From JBFKQC01 sp041627895 (GTDB lineage Bacteria > Pseudomonadota > Alphaproteobacteria > Rhodobacterales > Rhodobacteraceae): a stretch of 64,000 bases of DNA. Below are positions 9,887 to 17,461 of this stretch, in pieces. The first letter of the stretch is position 1; every line of letters begins with the position of its first letter. The stretch is from positions 1-64,000 of the forward strand of contig JBFKQC010000011.1 of assembly GCA_041627895.1 (NCBI GenBank). The letters are read 5' to 3'. A program made the translations under genes and the position numbers. The notes under the pieces were generated by a model. The model saw only the letters and a list, made by a program, of their open reading frames with translations. It was not told where the DNA came from and made no database searches.

Positions 9887-10249
9887 ATGACCCGATATGC
9901 CTTTCTGATCGTCGGCTGGGTGGCGGTGGCGCTGGGCGTGCTCGGCATCCTTCTGCCGGTGCTGCCCACGACGCCGTTCATGATCCTCGCCGCGTTCTGC
10001 TTTGCGCGGGGCGCGCCCAGGGCACGGGCCTGGCTGGTCGAGCATGCGCATTTCGGGCCGCATATCCGCAACTGGGAGGAAACCGGCGCGATCTCGCGCG
10101 GGGCCAAGCGCGCCTCGGTCGCGGCGATGGCGGCGGTGTTCCTGGTCTCGGTGATCCTCGGCGCGCCGGTCTGGGTGCTGGCGGCGCAGGCGGTTTGCAT
10201 GGGCGGCGCTGCGCTGTTCATCCTGACCCGGCCCGACCCGGTGGCGTGA
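9887..10249 (+). CDS. YbaN-family (DUF454) inner-membrane protein
   Basis: This 120-residue protein has the DUF454 hallmark VLGILLPVLPTTPFMILAAF in its first helices, then ARAWLVEHAHFGPHIRNWEE, and two further C-terminal hydrophobic helices. The family is a small integral inner-membrane protein of unknown function. It is divergent from rpiA, with about 140 bp between them that would hold both promoters. Confidence 0.85.
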   Translation: MTRYAFLIVGWVAVALGVLGILLPVLPTTPFMILAAFCFARGAPRARAWLVEHAHFGPHIRNWEETGAISRGAKRASVAAMAAVFLVSVILGAPVWVLAAQAVCMGGAALFILTRPDPVA

Positions 10250-10296
10250 CGGGGGGCGTCCGGTCTAGTCTCGGCGCAAAGCCGGAGGGAGGACGG

Positions 10297-11073
10297 ATGC
10301 TGGAATTCGACGCGGCGACGACCGAGATTCTCGACACCGCCTATCGCGGCGCGGACGTGTCGCGCCGGCGGCGCGCCAATTTCGACGCGCTGGAGGCAGA
10401 GCCCGGCGACATCGTGCTGGACCTCGGCTGCGGCAACGGGCTGATGACGGCAGAACTTGCCCGCGCGGTCGGGCCGGCCGGCCGGGTGATCGGCGTCGAT
10501 CCGTCCGGCGACATGCTGGCCTCGGCGCGCGAGCATTGCGGCGGGCTGGGCAATGTCGACCTGATCGAGGGCAGCGCGTTCGACCTGCCGCTCGAGCCGG
10601 CCAGCATCGACCGCGCGGTGTCGCTGCAGGTCTTCGAGTATTTCGACGACATCCCCGCCGCACTGGCCGGGCTGTTCCGAGCGCTGCGCCCCGGCGGGCG
10701 GCTGGTGATCGGCGACCTGCACTGGGACACTTTCGCGATGCACAGCGCCGAGCCCGGCCGCATGGCCCGGATGATGCGCGCCTGGGACCGGCACCTGGCC
10801 GACCGCACCGTGCCGGCGACGCTGCCCGGGCAGATGCGCGACGCGGGGTTCGTCCACGACCGCACCGTCGCGGTGGCGTTTTCCGACACCCGGCTGCGGC
10901 CCGACGGGCTGGCCAACATGATGATCCACCTGATGACCGGCTACGTGATCGCGAACGCCCTGGTGCCCGAGGCCGAGGCCCGCGCCTGGGCGGACGAACA
11001 GCGCGCACTGGCCGAGGCGGGGCGGTTCTTTTTCACGATCACGCATTTCGTCACCGTGGCGACGCGGCCCTGA
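10297..11073 (+). CDS. Class I SAM-dependent methyltransferase (Methyltransf_11-like)
   Basis: The 258-residue product has SAM-binding motif I (VLDLGCGNGLMTAELA, about residues 37-52), the acidic adenosine-binding residue in VIGVDPSGDML, and post-motif FRALRPGGRLVIGD. It therefore resembles small-molecule methyltransferases of the UbiE/ArsM type, but the acceptor cannot be predicted. The ATG at 10297 is preceded by GGAGGGAGG. The open frame extends far upstream but that part is antisense to rpiA and not conserved. Confidence 0.82.
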   Translation: MLEFDAATTEILDTAYRGADVSRRRRANFDALEAEPGDIVLDLGCGNGLMTAELARAVGPAGRVIGVDPSGDMLASAREHCGGLGNVDLIEGSAFDLPLEPASIDRAVSLQVFEYFDDIPAALAGLFRALRPGGRLVIGDLHWDTFAMHSAEPGRMARMMRAWDRHLADRTVPATLPGQMRDAGFVHDRTVAVAFSDTRLRPDGLANMMIHLMTGYVIANALVPEAEARAWADEQRALAEAGRFFFTITHFVTVATRP

Positions 11074-11184
11074 GGCGGCGCGCGGGCGCGGTGGGAACGG
11101 CGATTACCGGGCGCCGGGCGTTTCCACCGGGGATCGACTTGGCCTAGGGTCGACGAAAGCTGGCGCACGAGACGGGGGCCCGAG

Positions 11185-11909
11185 ATGCAGTTCCACCTTG
11201 ACGGCTTTCGCCCGGGCGACCCGAACCTGGCCGAGCCCGCGGTCGCCGCCGACGCGGGCGATGCCCTTCCGGCCGAGGTGCAGCGCTATTTCACCCGGCA
11301 CCTGCGCTATACCGCGGGCACCACGATCCGCTACCGGCCTTCGGCGCTGACCGGCGGGACCGCGCACCAGCACCTGGCCGCGGGCTTCGGGATCGGCATG
11401 CGGTTCCACTCGGCGCCGGTGATCCGGCTCGCCGACGCCAGGCGCGTCGAGCCGGGCCACACGGTCAAGGCCGACGGCCGGTTCCGGCTGTTCGCTTCGC
11501 CGGCGCCGGCGATGCCGGCGGGCCCGGCGGTCCGGTGGCCGCGCTCTGCCGGTATCTCGCCGGCGATCCGGCCTCGCCGGTCCGCGTGCACACGCCCCGG
11601 GGCGACGACATCGACGCGGTCATCGACCTGCGCGCGGTGTTCCAGCAGGGCCACCGCGCGCTGTCGCTGGGCGGGATGCCGCCGCTGCTGCTGCCGGCGA
11701 AGGGGCGCTACAGCCTACACGACTATGAGAAAATCCTCTGCCCCGACCTGAAATCGGGCGCGGACATATTCGGGATGCGCGGCATCGACCGGGACCGGGG
11801 CGCGCTGGTCGTGGTGCGCCCCGACCAGCACGTCGCCCATGTCCTGCCGCTCGACGCCCGCGAGGCGCTGGCGGCATATTTCGCGGGCGTTCTGCTGCCG
11901 GCCGCCTGA
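11185..11909 (+). pseudogene. Phenol 2-monooxygenase-type FAD hydroxylase remnant (internal deletion plus frameshift)
   Basis: The start (MQFHLDGFRPGDP) resembles the N terminus of FAD-dependent phenol/3-hydroxybenzoate hydroxylases. By about residue 30 the text jumps to their C-terminal part (EVQRYFTRHLRYTAGT, YRPSALTGGTAHQHLAAGF, RFHSAPVIRLADA), so the roughly 350-residue FAD- and substrate-binding core is absent. Near 11505-11530 the frame then shifts. The thioredoxin-like tail continues in another frame (VIDLRAVFQQGHRALSLGG, LHDYEKILCPDLKSG, VVVRPDQHVAHVLPLDARE) to 11909. Intact family members are about 600-640 residues. It is almost certainly non-functional. Confidence 0.75.
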
Positions 11910-11927
11910 CCGGCCGCGCCGCGCGGC

Positions 11928-12527
11928 TCAGGCGCCGCGGCCCGGCCCCGGCGACAACAGGCGCACCTCGTCCAGCGCCACGAAGCCGTCGCCGTCGAGG
12001 TCGAACAGCATCAGGTCGCGCAGGTCGGCGGCGTTCTGTTCGCTGAGCACCCGGATCGCGTTGGCGTGCGCGCGGGCGCGCATCTCGGCGAAGCCGACCG
12101 TGCCGTCCTCGTCGAGATCGGCGGCGCGGAAATCGGTCAAGAGCCTTACCCGGTCGCCGGCATCTGCGGCGGCGACATGCGCGTCGCGCTCGGCGGCGCT
12201 GACGCTCAGGTCGTTGTCGAGATCGGCCTGCAGGAACTCGCGCATCTCGCGCGCCCTGAGGTCGGCGCGCTTGGTGCCGATGTAGCGCTCGATCCCGTCC
12301 GGGCCGATCCGGCCGCCGCTGCCGTAGCCCGCGATCAGCCGCGCGACGCCCTCGACCAGGCGGTCGGGCCCGTCCGCGGGGGCCATTGCCGCACGCGGGC
12401 CCGGCGCGGGCACCGCCGCCCGGCTCATCGAGGCGCCGGCGAGATCGACCGCCGCCTGTTCGGTCCATGCCGCCGAGGTGAAAACCAGCGTGGCCGCCGC
12501 CGCGGCGGTAAGAAGGAATCGTGTCAT
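11928..12527 (-). CDS. Exported EF-hand domain protein
   Basis: The 199-residue product starts with a signal peptide (MTRFLLTAAAAATLVFTSAA) and contains EF-hand calcium-binding loops: DLDNDLSVSAAE (about residues 113-124), DLDEDGTVGFAE and DLDGDGFVALDE. The last two are canonical (D-x-D-x-DG-x-[VF]-x-x-x-E). The ATG at 12527 is favoured by GGAGG 5 nt upstream over an ATG 36 nt earlier. It is probably a periplasmic calcium-binding protein of unknown partner. It converges on the pseudogene 19 bp away. Confidence 0.8.
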   Translation of the reverse strand: MTRFLLTAAAAATLVFTSAAWTEQAAVDLAGASMSRAAVPAPGPRAAMAPADGPDRLVEGVARLIAGYGSGGRIGPDGIERYIGTKRADLRAREMREFLQADLDNDLSVSAAERDAHVAAADAGDRVRLLTDFRAADLDEDGTVGFAEMRARAHANAIRVLSEQNAADLRDLMLFDLDGDGFVALDEVRLLSPGPGRGA

Positions 12528-12590
12528 GGCGTCCTCCATCCAGTGACGCCACAATCGCACCAAATTGGTTAAGCGCGGGTTAAGCGCACG

Positions 12591-12956
12591 TTAAGCCCGG
12601 CCGGCCCGCCCGGCATCGAGCGCCTCGAGGCTGTCCGGCGGCGCCTCGTCGCGGTCGAACATGCCGTAGTCGCGGATCACCTGTGCCACCCGCAGCCGGT
12701 AGTCGCGGAACACGCCCTCGCGCCCGCGCTTCTGCATCGCGCGGTGCGCCGCCAGCCGGCGCCATTCCTCGACCGCCGCCTCGTCGCGCCAGATCGAGAT
12801 CGACAGCATCTTCCCGGGATCGGTCAGGCTCTGGAACCGCTCGACCGAGATGAACCCGTCGATCTTCTCGGCCATCGGGCGCATCGCCGCGGCCAGGTCC
12901 AGGTATTCGTCCCTGCGGCCCTCTGCCGGCTCGACTTCGAAGATGATCGCGATCAT
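12591..12956 (-). CDS. Antibiotic biosynthesis monooxygenase (ABM) domain protein
   Basis: This is a 121-residue single-domain protein of the dimeric alpha+beta barrel fold (MIAIIFEVEPAEGRRDEYL, MRPMAEKIDGFISVERFQS, SISIWRDEAAVEEWRRLAAH). Such proteins act as cofactor-less monooxygenases or heme-degrading/signal proteins; the substrate cannot be told. The ATG at 12956 has GGAGG 5 nt upstream. It is divergently arranged with sdaA across 146 bp. Confidence 0.8.
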   Translation of the reverse strand: MIAIIFEVEPAEGRRDEYLDLAAAMRPMAEKIDGFISVERFQSLTDPGKMLSISIWRDEAAVEEWRRLAAHRAMQKRGREGVFRDYRLRVAQVIRDYGMFDRDEAPPDSLEALDAGRAGRA

Positions 12957-13102
12957 GGGTGCCTCCGCTTTCCGGCAAGCCATGCGCAATTCGCGGCGAA
13001 ATGCAAACCTGTTGCGAGAACGGGCCAAAAAGCGTCGCAAATGGCGGGCGCCCGCGGCAGGATACCTGCCAGAAGGCCGCCGATGCCGACAGGAGCCCCG
13101 CG

Positions 13103-14476
13103 ATGTTCGTATCCGTCTTCGACATGTTCAAGGTGGGCGTCGGCCCGTCCTCGTCGCACACGATGGGGCCGATGGTGGCCGCGGCGCGGTTTCTCGACAC
13201 GCTGCGCGCCTCGCCGTTCACGGCCCACGGCCTGCGCGCCTCGCTTCACGGCTCGCTCGCCTTCACCGGGGTGGGGCATGCCACCGACCGCGCCACGATC
13301 CTCGGGCTCGCCGGGTTCGAGCCCGCCAGCTATGACCGCGACAGCGCCGAGGCGGCGCTGGCGCGCATCGCCGCAACCTGCCAGGTCGAACCCCCGGGCC
13401 TGCCGCCGCTGGTCTTCGACCCCGCGCGGGACCTGGTCTTCGACTACGGCGCGCCGCTGCCGGGGCACGCCAACGGCATGATCCTGGCCGCCAAGGACGC
13501 CCAGGGCGACGTGATCCTGCAGGAGACGTATTACTCGATCGGCGGCGGCTTCGTGCTGACCGAGGCGGAACTTGCCGCCGGCAAGGACACCGACGAGGGG
13601 GCGCCGGTGCCCTACCCGTTCAAGACCGCCGCCGAGATGCTGGCGATGTGCGCGGCCGAGGCCGGTTCGGTGGCGGATCTGAAGCGCGCCAACGAGCTTA
13701 CCCGCCGCAGCCACGCGGAACTGGACCGCGGGCTGACGCGGATCTGGGAAGTGATGCGCGAGTGCATGGACCGCGGGCTCGCCACACCGGGCACCCTGCC
13801 CGGCGGGCTGAACGTGCGCCGCCGCGCCAAGCCGATCCACGACGCGCTGCTGGCCGAGCGCGGCATGAACATCAACGCACCGCACACGATCAACGACTGG
13901 ATGAGCGTCTACGCCATGGCGGTGAACGAAGAGAACGCCGCCGGCGGACAGGTCGTCACCGCGCCGACGAACGGCGCGGCCGGCGTGGTGCCCGCGGTGA
14001 TCCGCTACTGGCTGGATCACGTGCCGGGCGCGGTGCCCTCCCGCGTGGGCGAGTTCCTTCTGACGGCGGCCGCGATCGGCGGGCTGGTCAAGCACAACGC
14101 CTCGATCAGCGGCGCGGAATGCGGCTGCCAGGCCGAGGTCGGCAGCGCCAGCGCCATGGCGGCCGCCGGCCTTGCCGCGGTGCTGGGCGGCACGCCGGAA
14201 CAGGTGGAAAACGCCGCCGAAATCGCGCTCGAACATCACCTCGGCATGACCTGCGACCCGGTCCGGGGGCTGGTGCAGGTGCCCTGCATCGAACGCAATG
14301 GGCTTGGCGCGATCAAGGCGGTCAGCGCCGCCTCGCTCAGCCTGCGCGGCGACGGCACCCACCTGGTGCCGCTCGACGCCTGTATCGAGACCATGCGCCA
14401 GACCGGGCAGGACATGAGCGAGAAGTACAAGGAAACCTCGCTCGGCGGTCTCGCGGTCAACGTGCCGAACTGCTGA
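13103..14476 (+). CDS. sdaA: L-serine ammonia-lyase (iron-sulfur L-serine dehydratase)
   Basis: This enzyme converts L-serine to pyruvate and ammonia using an oxygen-labile [4Fe-4S] cluster. The 457-residue protein is the single-chain type: N-terminal beta domain (MFVSVFDMFKVGVGPSSSHT) fused to the catalytic alpha domain. Cluster cysteines are in ISGAECGCQAEVG and HLGMTCDPVRG, and the GxPTNGAAG-type loop is VTAPTNGAAGVVPA. It is monocistronic. Confidence 0.95.
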   Translation: MFVSVFDMFKVGVGPSSSHTMGPMVAAARFLDTLRASPFTAHGLRASLHGSLAFTGVGHATDRATILGLAGFEPASYDRDSAEAALARIAATCQVEPPGLPPLVFDPARDLVFDYGAPLPGHANGMILAAKDAQGDVILQETYYSIGGGFVLTEAELAAGKDTDEGAPVPYPFKTAAEMLAMCAAEAGSVADLKRANELTRRSHAELDRGLTRIWEVMRECMDRGLATPGTLPGGLNVRRRAKPIHDALLAERGMNINAPHTINDWMSVYAMAVNEENAAGGQVVTAPTNGAAGVVPAVIRYWLDHVPGAVPSRVGEFLLTAAAIGGLVKHNASISGAECGCQAEVGSASAMAAAGLAAVLGGTPEQVENAAEIALEHHLGMTCDPVRGLVQVPCIERNGLGAIKAVSAASLSLRGDGTHLVPLDACIETMRQTGQDMSEKYKETSLGGLAVNVPNC

Positions 14477-14718
14477 GGCAACCAGCGGCGGCCCGTCCGG
14501 CCGCGGCGCCCGGCCCCGGGGCACGGGTCCGCGGATTGTTCTCGTCGGAAATACGCCTGTCCCGACACCGCCCGGCGGCACCACGCCGGCCATGACGCGT
14601 CGCCTCTCGGCTTGCCGGAAAAGAGCGCGCGGAAGCGCTCAACATGGCAACGCCCGCGACCCGAAAGCCGTCGCAACGGGAACAGCCCGGCCTGCTGCGC
14701 GCGCCTAACCTCGCGGCC

Positions 14719-15657
14719 ATGGCGTCGGACCGGCCCCTTCTCGGCATCCTCCTGATGATCGGCTTCACCATCGTGGCGCCGGGGATGGACGCGTTGGCCA
14801 AGCTGGCCGGCGAGGCGATCCCGGTGGGCCAGATCCTCGCGTTTCGCTTCGGCGTGCAGGCGCTTTTACTGTTGCCGCTGGCGGCCGTGCTCGGCCGGCT
14901 GGTCTGGCCCGGCCCGCCGGAGTTGCGCATCCACTTCGCGCGCGCGGGGCTGATCCTCGCCGCCACCGGCGCGTTCTTCGCCGCGCTGCGGGTGATGCCG
15001 ATCGCCGATGCCATCGCGATCTTCTTCGTCGAGCCCTTCGTGCTGACGCTGCTCGGCGCGGCGTTTCTCGGCGAGGCCGTGGGCTGGCGCCGGCTGCTGG
15101 CCTGCGCCACCGGATTCGCCGGTGCGCTGCTGGTGATCCGGCCCAGCCTTGCCGCCTTCGGGCCGGTCGCGCTGCTGCCGCTGGTGACGGCGGTCTGTTT
15201 CGCGCTCTATATGATCCTCACCCGCCGCATGGCGCACAGCCTGCACCCGGTGGCGCTGCAGGCCTGGACGGCGCTTGCCGCCTCGGCCCTGATCCTGCCG
15301 CTGCTTCTGGCCTTCGACGGAAGCGCTGTCGCCCCGCTGGACCCGGTGCTGCCGGAGGGCCGGTACTGGGCCTTCCTCGCCGGCATCGGCGTCACGGCCA
15401 GCCTGTCGCACGTGATGATCTCGGCGGCGCTGCGCCATGCGCCGGCGGCCACGCTCGCCCCGCTGCAATATCTCGAAATCGTCGCCGCCACGGCGCTGGG
15501 CTACCTGGTCTTCGCCGATTTGCCCGACGCGCAGACCGGGCTCGGGATCGCGATCATCGTCGGCTCGGGGCTTTACGTAATCCTGCGCGAGCGCCGGCTC
15601 GCACGCCCGCCCCAGCCAAGCCCGCGCGCCGTCGCGCAAGCCCGCCCTGCCCCCTAG
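14719..15657 (+). CDS. EamA-family DMT superfamily transporter (first of a tandem pair)
   Basis: This is a 10-TM drug/metabolite transporter built from two EamA repeats, each ending in a conserved motif (PLQYLEIVAATALGYLVFAD in the second half). It probably exports an amino acid or other small metabolite; no substrate can be inferred. The ATG at 14719 was chosen because the paralogue aligns from there (MxxDRPLxGILLM); an in-frame ATG at 14644 would add a basic, unconserved 25-residue tail. It is about 312 residues and collinear with its paralogue 118 bp downstream. Confidence 0.85.
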   Translation: MASDRPLLGILLMIGFTIVAPGMDALAKLAGEAIPVGQILAFRFGVQALLLLPLAAVLGRLVWPGPPELRIHFARAGLILAATGAFFAALRVMPIADAIAIFFVEPFVLTLLGAAFLGEAVGWRRLLACATGFAGALLVIRPSLAAFGPVALLPLVTAVCFALYMILTRRMAHSLHPVALQAWTALAASALILPLLLAFDGSAVAPLDPVLPEGRYWAFLAGIGVTASLSHVMISAALRHAPAATLAPLQYLEIVAATALGYLVFADLPDAQTGLGIAIIVGSGLYVILRERRLARPPQPSPRAVAQARPAP

Positions 15658-15775
15658 GGAAAGCAGCCCCTCGCCGAATGCGCGCCGTTGCCCCGGAAGC
15701 TCGCACCACGCCCCCGGGAAAACTCTCATGTCCCCGGCGATTCCATCGCGCGCCATCTTGCCCTAGCCTCGCGCC

Positions 15776-16690
15776 ATGACCGCGGACCGGCCGCTTTTCG
15801 GCATCCTTTTGATGACCGGCTTCTGCATACTCGCGCCGATGGGCGACGCGGTGGCCAAGCTGCTTGGCGGCACGGTGCCGCTGGGCCAGCTGGTCGCGAC
15901 CCGCTTTGCGGTGCAGGCGGCGATCCTGGTGCCGCTGGTCTGGGCCACCGGGCGCAGCTTGCGGATGGCGCCGGGGCATCTGTGGCTCGCCTTCCTGCGC
16001 ACGCTTCTGCACATCACCGGCATCGGCGCGATGTTCCTCGCGCTGCAGTTCCTGCCGCTCGCCGATGCGATCGCCATCGCCTTCGTGATGCCGTTCATCA
16101 TGCTGCTGCTCGGCAGGTACGTGCTGGGCGAGGAGGTCGGCGCGCGCCGGCTGGCGGCCTGCGCCGCGGGCTTCGCCGGCACGCTTCTGGTGGTGCAGCC
16201 GAGTTTCGCCGCGGTGGGCCCGCCGGCGCTGCTGCCGCTGCTGGTGGCGGTGGTCTTCGCGCTGTTCATGCTGGTCACGCGCCGGCTGGCCAAGGCCACC
16301 GGCGCGGTCGAGCTGCAGGCGGTGAGCGGGCTGATGGCCTGCGCGCTTCTCCTGCCGCCGATGCTCGCGGGCGAGGCGCTGGGCTGGCCCGCGCTCGACC
16401 CCGCGGCGCCTTCGGCGCGCATCTGGGGCCTTCTGGTGCTGCTGGGCGGGCTGGGCACGCTGGCGCATCTGCTGATGACCTGGTCGCTGCGCTTTGCGCC
16501 GGCGGCCACGCTGGCGCCGATGCAATACCTGGAGATTCCCTTTGCCACGCTGATCGGCTGGCTGGTGTTCCGCGACTTTCCCGACGGCCTGGCGCTGGCC
16601 GGCATCGCGCTGACCATGGCGGCGGGGCTTTACGTCATCGCGCGCGAGCGCGCCGTCACGCGGCTGCCAACGCCCGCGTCGCCGCCCTGA
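15776..16690 (+). CDS. EamA-family DMT superfamily transporter (second of a tandem pair)
   Basis: This 304-residue protein aligns end to end with the gene just upstream: MTADRPLFGILLMTGFCILA against MASDRPLLGILLMIGFTIVA, and PMQYLEIPFATLIGWLVFRD against PLQYLEIVAATALGYLVFAD. It has two EamA repeats and ten predicted membrane helices. The pair looks like an old tandem duplication that has diverged in the loops. The last 35 bp overlap, in convergent orientation, the thiamine pyrophosphokinase gene. Confidence 0.87.
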   Translation: MTADRPLFGILLMTGFCILAPMGDAVAKLLGGTVPLGQLVATRFAVQAAILVPLVWATGRSLRMAPGHLWLAFLRTLLHITGIGAMFLALQFLPLADAIAIAFVMPFIMLLLGRYVLGEEVGARRLAACAAGFAGTLLVVQPSFAAVGPPALLPLLVAVVFALFMLVTRRLAKATGAVELQAVSGLMACALLLPPMLAGEALGWPALDPAAPSARIWGLLVLLGGLGTLAHLLMTWSLRFAPAATLAPMQYLEIPFATLIGWLVFRDFPDGLALAGIALTMAAGLYVIARERAVTRLPTPASPP

Positions 16691-17321
16691 GCGCGGCGCG
16701 CGGCAGGATCGCCAGCATCCCCGGCGCCGCCGGCCGCAGCACCACGGGGCCGGTTTCCGCCAGGTTCGAAGTGCCGACCCGCGCCCAGGGCGCGAAAACC
16801 AGATCGTCGGTCGCCCAGCGCAACCCCTCGCTGGCACAGCGAATCTCGGCCATCGGAAACAGCGACACCCGGCAGCCGGGCTCCAGCGCCAGCCGCAGGA
16901 CGGGCGGCGCGTGGAAACAGATATCCTCGGCGCCGACCACGATCACCCGTCGCGCGGCGTGGCGCACGAGCGCGTTGTAGACCGCAAGCTCGTGGTCCAG
17001 CCGCTGCCCGGTGAACCCCACCGCCAGCACCAGCGGCGCGGCGATGTGGCGCACCGCCTTGTCGAAATCGGTGCTGTCCTGTTCGGCGATCCGGTGCACC
17101 CGGCCCGCCGGCACCTGCGCCAGCACCCCCGGATCGGCGGAATCGAAGTCGCCGATCACCGCCACGGGCATGTGCCCGTTGGCCAGCGCCACACCGGCGC
17201 CACCATCTGCGGCTACAAGAACCGGAGCGAGCGCAAGCGATTCGGCCAGAACGTCCGGATCGGTGGCGGACGCCCCGACAAGCGTCACCATTTCGCGAGA
17301 TTGGACAATCGGGTCATCCAT
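16656..17321 (-). CDS. Thiamine diphosphokinase
   Basis: This enzyme transfers pyrophosphate from ATP to thiamine, giving the cofactor ThDP. The 221-residue protein has the ThiN/TPK signatures: VAADGGAGVALANGHMP (nucleotide loop), VIGDFDSADP, EQDSTDFDKAVRHI and GFTGQRLDHELAVYNALV. The C-terminal thiamine-binding beta domain begins at about residue 145 (SLFPMAEIRCASEGLRW). It is separated by 140 bp from the divergent gene for the large acidic protein. The start ATG is tentative; ATGs at both 17321 and 17291 are possible. Confidence 0.88.
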   Translation of the reverse strand: MDDPIVQSREMVTLVGASATDPDVLAESLALAPVLVAADGGAGVALANGHMPVAVIGDFDSADPGVLAQVPAGRVHRIAEQDSTDFDKAVRHIAAPLVLAVGFTGQRLDHELAVYNALVRHAARRVIVVGAEDICFHAPPVLRLALEPGCRVSLFPMAEIRCASEGLRWATDDLVFAPWARVGTSNLAETGPVVLRPAAPGMLAILPRAALRAATRALAAA

Positions 17322-17461
17322 GTGGATATTATTGGTGCATTCGGAAACAAGTCACAATCTGACCCAGAAAAAATACCGTGACCTACCCGGTTCTGTTCCG
17401 ATTTCGGAACCACTGAGTGGTAAACCGGGCGGGCTGGATCGGGGGAGAAAGCGACTGTACG

